A stretch of DNA of 64,000 nucleotides from Bradyrhizobium sp. WSM1417 (GTDB taxonomy: Bacteria; Pseudomonadota; Alphaproteobacteria; Rhizobiales; Xanthobacteraceae). The notes under the pieces were generated by a model. The model did not search any database. It had not been told where the DNA came from and saw nothing but the letters and a program-made list of their open reading frames with translations. Position 1 is the stretch's first letter; each line of letters begins with the position of its first letter. The DNA lies in contig NZ_KI911783.1 in assembly GCF_000515415.1 (NCBI RefSeq), forward strand, positions 908,501 through 972,500, written 5' to 3'. Positions 57,494-64,000 of this stretch are shown piece after piece. A program made the translations under genes and the position numbers.

Positions 57494-58852
57494 ATGCATC
57501 CGCGAGATCAGACCATCTTTGCGCTGTCGTCCGGCCGTCCGCCCAGCGCGCTCGCGGTGGTGCGCGTCTCCGGGCCAGGCGCCAGCCTGGTGCTGACGAC
57601 GCTGGCCGGCAAGCTACCCGCGCCGAGACAGGCCGGCCGCCGGCTCCTTCATGACGGCGTCGGCCAGCCGATCGACGATTCGGTGGTGTTGTGGTTTCCG
57701 GGGCCGGGCAGCGCGACCGGCGAGGACGTCGCCGAATTTCACGTCCATGGCGGCCGCGCGGTGCTGGCCGCACTGTTTACCGCGATTTCCGTAATTCCGA
57801 ATATGCGAGCTGCCGAGCCCGGCGAATTCACCCGGCGCGCCTTCGAGAACGGCAAGCTCGACCTGACTGAGGCGGAGGGGCTCGACGATCTCATTCATGC
57901 CGACACCGACCGCCAGCGCCGCCAGGCGTTACGGCAGTTGCAGGGTCTCCTCGGCAATCGCGCGCGCGACTGGCGCGAGCGTATCATCGACGCCTCGGCC
58001 TTGATCGAGGCCGGCATCGATTTCTCCGACGAGGGCGATGTGCCCGCCGAGTTGATGGCGCCTGCGGTCAAGGCGATCAGTGCGCTGCATGACGAAATTG
58101 CAGAAGTCCTTGCGGCACAAGGACAAGCTGAACGCTTGCGCGACGGCCTGGTGGTTGCGATCGCGGGCGAGCCGAATGTCGGCAAGTCGACGCTGATCAA
58201 CCAGCTCGCGCGCCGCGACGTTGCGATCGTCTCGCCTCATGCCGGCACGACGCGCGACGTGATCGAGGTGCAGCTCGATCTCGATGGCTATCCCGTCACG
58301 GTGATCGACACCGCCGGCATTCGCGAGACCGACGATCCGGTCGAGCAGGAGGGTGTACGCCGGGCGCGAGCCCGCGCCGACGACGCTGATCTCGTGTTGT
58401 GGCTGGTGGAGGCGGGACGCGCTGTCGACCCTGACGCGATGTCGCTACTGGGCAAGTCCGGCAATGCAAGCAGTCCCTCCGGCGGCGCGATCTGGATCGT
58501 GCGCAACAAGATCGATCTCGGCGGGGTCGAGGACGTCCGACCGCGCGGTGAGTTCGGAATCGCGGCGAGCCGGGGGGACGGCATTCCTGAGCTGGTCGAT
58601 GCCCTCGTGAAATTCGCCGCCGACTTCTTCGGAACGACTGAGGGGGCATTGGTGACCCGGGCCCGCCAGCGCGATCTGCTGCGTCGGGCAGCGGACAGCT
58701 TGCGCCGGAGTCTTGAGCTAGTAGAAGATGGTGAGGAGTTTGCCGCCGAAGAGCTGCGGGCTGCCGCCTATGCCTTGGGCCGACTGCTGGGTCGGGTGGA
58801 TGTCGAGGACGTCCTGGGGGCCATTTTCCAGAAATTCTGTGTTGGAAAGTAG
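57494..58852 (+). CDS. mnmE: tRNA modification GTPase MnmE
   Basis: A 452-residue GTPase that with MnmG installs the cmnm5 group on wobble U34. The N-domain ([26 protein letters not shown]) binds folate, helical regions flank the G-domain with G1 [14 protein letters not shown] (about 222-235), DTAGIRET, and NKID. The C-terminal FCVGK supplies the catalytic Cys of the C-x-G-K motif. It precedes parS sites and mnmG in the conserved mnmE-mnmG-rsmG-parA-parB order. Confidence 0.97.
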   Translation: MHPRDQTIFALSSGRPPSALAVVRVSGPGASLVLTTLAGKLPAPRQAGRRLLHDGVGQPIDDSVVLWFPGPGSATGEDVAEFHVHGGRAVLAALFTAISVIPNMRAAEPGEFTRRAFENGKLDLTEAEGLDDLIHADTDRQRRQALRQLQGLLGNRARDWRERIIDASALIEAGIDFSDEGDVPAELMAPAVKAISALHDEIAEVLAAQGQAERLRDGLVVAIAGEPNVGKSTLINQLARRDVAIVSPHAGTTRDVIEVQLDLDGYPVTVIDTAGIRETDDPVEQEGVRRARARADDADLVLWLVEAGRAVDPDAMSLLGKSGNASSPSGGAIWIVRNKIDLGGVEDVRPRGEFGIAASRGDGIPELVDALVKFAADFFGTTEGALVTRARQRDLLRRAADSLRRSLELVEDGEEFAAEELRAAAYALGRLLGRVDVEDVLGAIFQKFCVGK

Positions 58853-58932
58853 TGCTAGTTGTTCATTGAAGAAATAGCCTTTGTTCCATTTCTTGCCGTT
58901 TCACGCGAACGGGGTCGGCTTGGTTCCGTGAC

Positions 58933-58946
58933 GTTTCACGTGAAAC
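58933..58946. promoter_or_regulatory. parS: parS centromere site 1
   Basis: GTTTCACGTGAAAC, the perfect palindromic core of the conserved bacterial parS. ParB loads here and spreads by its CTPase clamp cycle. Confidence 0.95.
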
Positions 58947-59158
58947 ACCGCCTTGAGGTCCGGTCCGCCAGAAATACGGGGACGGGCTCTTGCGGTCGCG
59001 CTTTCCCGCCCGAGGTCGCTGGCTTTATGTCCTTCTGACGACGCCTTTCTTGCCTTCGCAAGCCCATTTGTTGCACGAAAAACGGTAATCTTTCCAAGGG
59101 CCATTCTACTGTGCATGGGGTTGTTTTCGCGAAAAACACTTAGGCACCGCTTCGCCCC

Positions 59159-59172
59159 GTTTCACGTGAAAC
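59159..59172. promoter_or_regulatory. parS: parS centromere site 2
   Basis: GTTTCACGTGAAAC, perfect core, 58 bases upstream of the mnmG start codon and 226 bases from site 1. Confidence 0.95.
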
Positions 59173-59229
59173 AGTCACCTCTCCAGTTTCCGCTTCCGGC
59201 TTCCCCGCCTGTGAGTTAGAACTCCGCCC

Positions 59230-61110
59230 ATGCGAACAGAGCGAGAGAGCTTCGACGTCATCGTGATTGGCGGCGGCCATGCCGGCTGTGAGGCCGCTTC
59301 TGCCTCTGCCCGGATGGGTGCGGCCACCGCTCTGGTGACACACCGTTTCTCCACCATCGGCGCGATGTCCTGCAATCCCGCTATTGGCGGTCTCGGCAAG
59401 GGCCATCTGGTTCGCGAGGTCGACGCGCTTGATGGTCTGATGGGCCGGGTCGGCGACGCCGGCGGCATCCAGTTTCGCGTCCTCAATCGTCGTAAGGGCC
59501 CGGCGGTCCGCGGTCCGCGCGCCCAGGCCGACCGGAAGCTCTATGCCGCCGCGATGCAGGCGGCGATCCGGGAGACCGAGGGTCTTTCCGTCATCGAAGG
59601 CGAGGCGGACGAGCTGATCGTGGTCGATGGACGGGTGATCGGCCTGCGCTTGGCGGACGGTCGCGAACTTCGGGCAGGGGCCGTTGTCGTCACCACCGGC
59701 ACCTTCCTCCGCGGACTGATTCATCTTGGCGAGAAGAACTGGCCGGCCGGCAGGGTCGGCGAGGCGCCTGCAATGGGCCTTTCGACCTCCTTCGAGCGCG
59801 CCGGGTTCACGCTTGGACGGCTCAAGACGGGAACTCCGCCGCGACTGGACGGCTCGACGATCGACTGGTCGGCGGTCGAGATGCAGCCGGGGGACGAGCC
59901 CCCGGAGCCGTTTTCGGTGATGACCGAGCGGATCACGACCCCGCAGATCCAGTGCGGGATCACCCGGACCAATTCCGCGACCCATGACGTGATCCGGGCC
60001 AATGTCCATCGCTCTCCGATGTACTCCGGCCAGATCAAGAGCTCCGGACCGCGCTATTGCCCCTCGATCGAGGACAAGATCGTTCGCTTCGGCGATCGCG
60101 ACGGTCACCAGATCTTCCTGGAGCCGGAAGGGCTCGACGACAGCACGGTCTATCCCAACGGCATCTCGACCTCGCTGCCGGAGGAGGTACAGCTCGCCAT
60201 TCTCGCAACCATTCCCGGCCTGGAGCGGGTGAAGATGGTCCGGCCGGGTTATGCCATCGAATACGACCACATCGATCCGCGTGAGCTCGATCCGACCCTC
60301 CAGACCAAGCGTCTGCGCGGCCTGTTCCTGGCCGGGCAGATCAACGGCACGACAGGATACGAGGAAGCCGCCGGCCAGGGCATCGTGGCCGGGCTGAACG
60401 CGGCATTGGCCGCGAGCGGGGCCGCGCTGACGGTGTTCGACCGAGCCGATGGCTATCTCGGCGTGATGATCGACGACCTCGTCACCCGCGGCATCAGCGA
60501 ACCCTATCGGATGTTCACCTCCAGGGCCGAGTACCGGCTGACGCTGCGGGCGGACAATGCCGATCAGCGTTTGACCGTGAAGGGCATCGCCCTGGGATGT
60601 GTTGGGAGCGCCCGGACCGTGCATCATCGCGCCAAGATGGACGCCCTGAATGCGGCTCGAGCGCTCTCCAAGTCGCTGACGATCACCCCGAACGAGGCCA
60701 TCAAGCAGGGTCTCACCCTGAACCGGGATGGCCAGCGGCGCTCGGCCTTCGAGCTGATGGCGTATCCCGATATCGGCTGGAGCCAAGTCCGTGCGATCTG
60801 GCCTGAGCTGGCCGGCATCGATCCCGTCATTGCCATCCATCTCGAGATCGACGCGAAGTACGACGTCTATCTGGAGCGCCAGAACGCCGACGTCGAGGCC
60901 TTCAGGCGGGACGAGGGGATGGTGCTGTCGGACGTCGATTACCAGCAGGTCCCTGGTCTCTCCAACGAGGTGCGGGCCAAGTTGGAGAAGGCGCGGCCGT
61001 TCACGGTTGGCCAGGCCGGTCGAATCGACGGCATGACGCCGGCCGCGCTGGGTATCCTTGCGGCCTATCTTCGCCGCGAAGCGCGGAAGACTTCCAAAGC
61101 AATCGCATAG
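59230..61110 (+). CDS. mnmG: tRNA uridine 5-carboxymethylaminomethyl modification enzyme MnmG (GidA)
   Basis: A 626-residue FAD-dependent partner of Mnm[24 protein letters not shown] is the FAD-binding dinucleotide fold, [24 protein letters not shown] the family signature, and [27 protein letters not shown] the second. The [21 protein letters not shown] block is typical of the C-terminal half. Full length. It lies between parS site 2 and parS site 3. Confidence 0.97.
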   Translation: MRTERESFDVIVIGGGHAGCEAASASARMGAATALVTHRFSTIGAMSCNPAIGGLGKGHLVREVDALDGLMGRVGDAGGIQFRVLNRRKGPAVRGPRAQADRKLYAAAMQAAIRETEGLSVIEGEADELIVVDGRVIGLRLADGRELRAGAVVVTTGTFLRGLIHLGEKNWPAGRVGEAPAMGLSTSFERAGFTLGRLKTGTPPRLDGSTIDWSAVEMQPGDEPPEPFSVMTERITTPQIQCGITRTNSATHDVIRANVHRSPMYSGQIKSSGPRYCPSIEDKIVRFGDRDGHQIFLEPEGLDDSTVYPNGISTSLPEEVQLAILATIPGLERVKMVRPGYAIEYDHIDPRELDPTLQTKRLRGLFLAGQINGTTGYEEAAGQGIVAGLNAALAASGAALTVFDRADGYLGVMIDDLVTRGISEPYRMFTSRAEYRLTLRADNADQRLTVKGIALGCVGSARTVHHRAKMDALNAARALSKSLTITPNEAIKQGLTLNRDGQRRSAFELMAYPDIGWSQVRAIWPELAGIDPVIAIHLEIDAKYDVYLERQNADVEAFRRDEGMVLSDVDYQQVPGLSNEVRAKLEKARPFTVGQAGRIDGMTPAALGILAAYLRREARKTSKAIA

Positions 61111-61124
61111 GTTTCACGTGAAAC
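61111..61124. promoter_or_regulatory. parS: parS centromere site 3 at the mnmG-rsmG junction
   Basis: GTTTCACGTGAAAC begins on the base after the mnmG stop codon TAG. The GTG at 61118-61120 within this palindrome is in frame with rsmG and may be its start codon. Confidence 0.95.
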
Positions 61125-61891
61125 AGCGCGAGCCGGGCGGCAGCAGATCGTCATCAGGAAAGCCTCCGGCGGGTGAGGGCGTGGGTCGTCGCTCCGAACC
61201 GGCGCCGACCAAGCCGAAGATCGACAAGGCCAGCGCTAACGATCGATCGTTGGACGCCGTCATCGCGGCCGACAAGGTTGCGGCACTCAAGCTCGCACCC
61301 ATTTCGCATGAAACCGAAACCCGGCTCGATCGCTACATCGCACTGCTGCGGGAGTGGCAGGCCAAGACCAACCTCGTCGCGCCCTCGACCTTGCCGCATC
61401 TCTGGACCCGGCACATCGCCGATTCGCTTCAGCTTGTCGCTCTTGCCCCGTCCGCCAAACGCTGGGCCGATCTTGGCAGCGGCGGCGGCTTTCCGGGTGT
61501 CGTCCTGGCCTGCGCCATGGCAGGGACGGCCGGGGCGAGCGTCCATCTGGTCGAGCGAATCGCCAAGAAGGCAGCCTTCCTGCGCGAAGCCATCCGCGTC
61601 ACTACATCTCCGGGAGTCGTACATCTCGCTGAGATCGGGGATAATGTGGATAGAATCACCGGCCCGGTCGATTGCGTCACCGCGCGTGCACTGGCTCCGC
61701 TACATCAACTCATCGGCTTTGCGGAGCCGCTGATGCGCCAAGGCGCAAAAGCGTTGTTTCTCAAGGGTCAAGATGTAGAGTCTGAATTGACCGAAGCTAC
61801 TAAATATTGGAATATTCAGCCGCAGCTCCACCAAAGCCGTACAGGCGACGGTTGGATCGTCGAGCTGGCTTCCGTCGAACGGCGCGGGTGA
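61118..61891 (+). CDS. rsmG: 16S rRNA (guanine(527)-N7)-methyltransferase
   Basis: A SAM-dependent methyltransferase of about 220-257 residues modifying G527 of 16S rRNA. HETETRLDRYIALLREWQAKTNLVAPSTLPHLWTRHIADSLQL and WADLGSGGGFPGVVLACAMAG are the family marks. The start is uncertain. GTG 61118 lies inside parS site 3. GTG 61181 is a second option giving 236 residues. The first 60 residues are low-complexity and unlike other RsmG proteins. parA follows 29 bases after the stop. Confidence 0.9.
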   Translation: MKQREPGGSRSSSGKPPAGEGVGRRSEPAPTKPKIDKASANDRSLDAVIAADKVAALKLAPISHETETRLDRYIALLREWQAKTNLVAPSTLPHLWTRHIADSLQLVALAPSAKRWADLGSGGGFPGVVLACAMAGTAGASVHLVERIAKKAAFLREAIRVTTSPGVVHLAEIGDNVDRITGPVDCVTARALAPLHQLIGFAEPLMRQGAKALFLKGQDVESELTEATKYWNIQPQLHQSRTGDGWIVELASVERRG

Positions 61892-61920
61892 GGCGTCAGG
61901 GGCCGAGTGGGGAATTTGCG

Positions 61921-62775
61921 ATGAGCGTGATTGACGAACCGCAGCAAGAACAGACCGCCGCCGTCCCGCAGGGCCATCCGCGCATCCTGGCGCTGGCGAA
62001 TCAGAAGGGCGGCGTGGGAAAAACAACCACGGCGATCAATCTCGGCACGGCGCTCGCTGCGATCGGCGAACGTGTCCTGATCGTCGATCTCGATCCGCAG
62101 GGCAACGCCTCGACCGGCCTCGGCATCGATCGCCGCAACCGCTCCTGTTCCACCTATGACGTTCTGATCGGCGAGGCGAGCTTGCGAGAAGCGGTGGTGT
62201 CGACTGCAGTGCCGCGGCTGCATATCGCGCCCTCGACCATGGATCTCTCCGGCCTCGAGCTCGAGCTCGGCACCACGCCCGGTCGTGCGTACAAGCTGCG
62301 CGACGCGATCAGCGCGCTCAACAACAACGTCTCGCCAGATGCCGATTACACCTACGTTCTGATCGACTGTCCGCCCTCGCTCAATCTGATCACCGTGAAT
62401 GCGATGGCGGCTTCCGACGCGATCCTGGTGCCGCTCCAGTGCGAGTTCTTCGCGCTCGAAGGTCTGTCGCAGTTGCTCCAGACGGTGGAGCAGGTGCGCT
62501 CGACGCTCAATCCGAACCTGTCGATCCACGGCATCGTGCTGACCATGTTCGACTCGCGCAACAATCTCTCGAACCAGGTCGTTGCCGACGTTCGGCAGTT
62601 CATGGGCGAGAAGGTCTACAAGACCATGATCCCGCGCAACGTGCGCATCTCGGAGGCGCCGTCCTACGGCAAGCCGGTGCTGGTTTACGATCTCAAATGC
62701 GTCGGCAGCGAAGCTTATCTGCGGCTCGCCACCGAAGTGATCCAGCGCGAGCGCGAGCTGCGGACGACGCATTAG
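61921..62775 (+). CDS. parA: Chromosome partitioning ATPase ParA (Soj)
   Basis: A 284-residue deviant Walker A ATPase that binds DNA non-specifically and moves ParB-parS complexes. ILALANQKGGVGKTTTAINLGTALAAIG carries the P-loop with the signature Lys, VLIVDLDPQGNASTGLGI the Mg-binding Asp, and YVLIDCPPSLNLITVNAM Walker B. The N-terminus is slightly extended (MSVIDEPQQEQTAAVPQG). A palindromic repeat separates it from parB. Confidence 0.97.
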   Translation: MSVIDEPQQEQTAAVPQGHPRILALANQKGGVGKTTTAINLGTALAAIGERVLIVDLDPQGNASTGLGIDRRNRSCSTYDVLIGEASLREAVVSTAVPRLHIAPSTMDLSGLELELGTTPGRAYKLRDAISALNNNVSPDADYTYVLIDCPPSLNLITVNAMAASDAILVPLQCEFFALEGLSQLLQTVEQVRSTLNPNLSIHGIVLTMFDSRNNLSNQVVADVRQFMGEKVYKTMIPRNVRISEAPSYGKPVLVYDLKCVGSEAYLRLATEVIQRERELRTTH

Positions 62776-62782
62776 AGGTGCT

Positions 62783-62868
62783 GTAGGGTGGGCAAAGGCG
62801 TCTTCGCCGTGCCCACCATCTTCCGCACATGACTAACTGGTGGGCACGCTTCGCTTTGCCTACCCTAC
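62783..62868. repeat. Palindromic repeat, family D, between parA and parB
   Basis: Arms GTAGGGTGGGCAAAG (62783-62797) and CTTTGCCTACCCTAC (62854-62868) differ by one base from perfect complementarity. Inside is a second pair, GTGCCCACCA and TGGTGGGCAC. The element sits in the middle of an essential operon and forms a cruciform-like two-hairpin structure. Confidence 0.85.
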
Positions 62869-62916
62869 GACAATTCAGTTCTGGAGTGCTGCACCGTGAA
62901 TCCAAGGGAGCTGGCG

Positions 62917-63801
62917 ATGGCCGACGAAGCGCGTTCGCGATTGGGCCGGGGTCTTGCGAGTCTGATCGGTGATGTCGGCGGCGAGGCCCAGCATGTCGAT
63001 CGGCCGCGCGCGCAACGCAAGGTGCCGATCGAGTTCATCAAACCCAATCCGCGCAACCCGCGCCGCACCTTTTCGGAAAGCGAGCTCAGGGAGCTCAGCG
63101 ATTCGATCAAGCAGCATGGTGTGATCCAGCCGATCGTGGTCCGCCCGGTGAAGGGGGCGCAGGACCGCTTCGAGATCATCGCCGGCGAGCGGCGCTGGCG
63201 CGCGTCGCAAATGGCCGGCCTGCACGAAGTGCCGATCGTTCCCGTCGACATCAGCGACAGCGATGCGCTGGAGTTTGCGATCGTCGAGAACGTGCAGCGG
63301 GAAGACCTCAACCCGATGGAAGAGGCGCTCGGCTATCACGCGCTCGCCAACGAGTTTAAACGCAGCCAGGACGACATCGCCAAAGTCGTCGGCAAGAGCC
63401 GCAGCCACATCGCCAATATGATGCGGCTGACCAAGCTTCCCGCCGAGGTGCAAGCGTTGATCACGAGCGGCGACCTGACCGCCGGTCATGCCCGCGCGCT
63501 GATCGGCGTGCCTGATCCGCTCGCGGCTGCCAAGCGCATCGTGGAAGAGGGCCTCAACGTCCGCCAGACCGAGGCGCTGGCGCATGAAGAGGGCGTGCCG
63601 GAGCGTAAGCCGCAGAAGGCGCGCACGGGGGCGAAGGAAAAGGACCCCGACACGGTCGACCTCGAGAAGCGCGTCAGCGACGCGCTCGGGCTCAAGGTCA
63701 CGGTGAGCCACCGCGATCCCGGCGGCTCAGTGCAGATCAACTACCGCAACCTCGATCAGCTCGACGAGGTCATGCGGCGGTTGGCGAAGGGCGCGCTGTA
63801 G
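62917..63801 (+). CDS. parB: Chromosome partitioning protein ParB (Spo0J)
   Basis: A 294-residue CTPase clamp and parS-binding protein. RSRLGRGLASLIGD is the ParA-stimulating N-terminal motif, VPIEFIKPNPRNPRRTF opens the N-domain, FEIIAGERRWRASQMAGL is the GERRxRA CTP-binding motif and EFAIVENVQREDLNPMEEA the second. The helix-turn-helix (DDIAKVVGKSRSHIANMMRLTKLP) binds parS, and the C-terminus dimerises. AAGGGAG lies before ATG 62917; GTG 62896 is less likely. Confidence 0.97.
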   Translation: MADEARSRLGRGLASLIGDVGGEAQHVDRPRAQRKVPIEFIKPNPRNPRRTFSESELRELSDSIKQHGVIQPIVVRPVKGAQDRFEIIAGERRWRASQMAGLHEVPIVPVDISDSDALEFAIVENVQREDLNPMEEALGYHALANEFKRSQDDIAKVVGKSRSHIANMMRLTKLPAEVQALITSGDLTAGHARALIGVPDPLAAAKRIVEEGLNVRQTEALAHEEGVPERKPQKARTGAKEKDPDTVDLEKRVSDALGLKVTVSHRDPGGSVQINYRNLDQLDEVMRRLAKGAL

Positions 63802-63811
63802 GCCGCTTGGT

Positions 63812-63840
63812 GTCGTCCTGGCGAAAGCCAGGACCCATGG
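63812..63840. repeat. Palindromic repeat, family A, single unit
   Basis: GTCGTCCTGGCGAAAGCC followed by AGGACCCATGG. Only one arm is present; the second arm seen in other copies is missing, and a family E element starts 11 bases later. Confidence 0.8.
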
Positions 63841-63850
63841 CCCATCCACA

Positions 63851-63937
63851 CGTCATTGCGAGCGCAGCGACGCAATCCAGAATCTTTCCCCGGAGAGATT
63901 CTGGATTGCTTCGTCGCAAGGGCTCCTCGCAATGACG
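63851..63937. repeat. Palindromic repeat, family E (CGTCATTGCGAG type)
   Basis: Outer arms CGTCATTGCGAG (63851-63862) and CTCGCAATGACG (63926-63937). Inner arms AATCCAGAATC and GATTCTGGATT with TTTCCCCGGAGA between. It lies between the converging parB and the partial gene at the end of the window. Confidence 0.9.
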
Positions 63938-63956
63938 AGGCAACAGAACGGCGTGC

Positions 63957-64000
63957 TCAGCCCCGCCGCTTCGCGTTCGCGGCGATCGCCATCAGCGTGC
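63957..64000 (-). CDS. C-terminal fragment of a leftward gene, possibly DNA polymerase III delta subunit (holA)
   Basis: The frame ending with TGA at 63957-63959 (complement) reads TLMAIAANAKRRG. In several alphaproteobacteria holA follows parB and ends in a similar basic, Ala-rich helix. With only 13 residues visible the identification is a guess from gene order. Confidence 0.35.
   Translation of the reverse strand, partial: TLMAIAANAKRRG

Larger units (their letters stand above)
58853..59229. other. Intergenic region between mnmE and mnmG with two parS sites
   Basis: A 377-base gap. It holds perfect parS sites at 58933-58946 and 59159-59172, a degenerate parS-like GTTTCACGCGAAC at 58898-58910, and the palindrome TTTTCGCGAAAA at 59124-59135. 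No gene is supported. Confidence 0.8.

Overview
The window is chromosomal DNA of a GC-rich alphaproteobacterium. The gene complement (PmtA-like methyltransferase, HemJ, ParAB with canonical parS, his-coaA block, Cpa/Tad genes) and several dispersed palindromic repeat families point to Bradyrhizobium or a close relative. Genus is inferred from sequence recognition only. Most content is conserved core metabolism and information processing. There is no rRNA, recognisable tRNA, CRISPR array, prophage or intact insertion sequence.

Layout. 1-5.1 kb: a HMG-CoA lyase-like/CoA-transferase pair, a CysZ/EI24 membrane protein and an EmrAB-type efflux pair. 5.1-11.6 kb: DNA repair (nth, Ada-like methyltransferase) and core metabolism (gpmA, dapB, pyrF), a flavin reductase and a phospholipid methyltransferase-like gene. 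11.7-19.2 kb: heat-shock block dnaK-dnaJ and hrcA/grpE, separated by an exported protein of unknown function and a nicotinamidase with a signal peptide. 19.3-25.8 kb: rph-rdgB-hemW, an LpoA-like lipoprotein divergent from rsmI-yraN-gshB. 26.2-31.9 kb: part of a Tad/Cpa pilus locus (cpaB-C-D-E), a convergent TPR lipoprotein and a PilZ protein. 32-38.7 kb: comM/yifB, a hybrid histidine kinase, a phosphatase-fold protein and an AI-2E family permease. 38.8-43.6 kb: hisB-[DUF2628]-hisH-hisA-hisF-hisE-coaA. 43.7-47 kb: hslV and hslU with two genes between them. 47-51 kb: a membrane protein and the smr-mltA-tim44 block.

51.4-64 kb looks like the replication-origin neighbourhood. Left of an intergenic stretch at 54778-55235, dnaQ-coaE-maf-ppsR run leftwards. 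Right of it hemJ-rho-mnmE-mnmG-rsmG-parA-parB run rightwards. This is the order that flanks oriC in Caulobacter and its relatives. The stretch itself holds several DnaA-box-like 9-mers and an AT-rich palindrome, and three perfect parS sites lie 3.7-6 kb to its right. The origin call is an inference from synteny, strand switch and motifs.

Intergenic gaps are repeatedly occupied by inverted-repeat elements of at least seven sequence types. Two of them merge into genes: one supplies the pyrF stop codon, and another lies across the rdgB stop and the hemW start.
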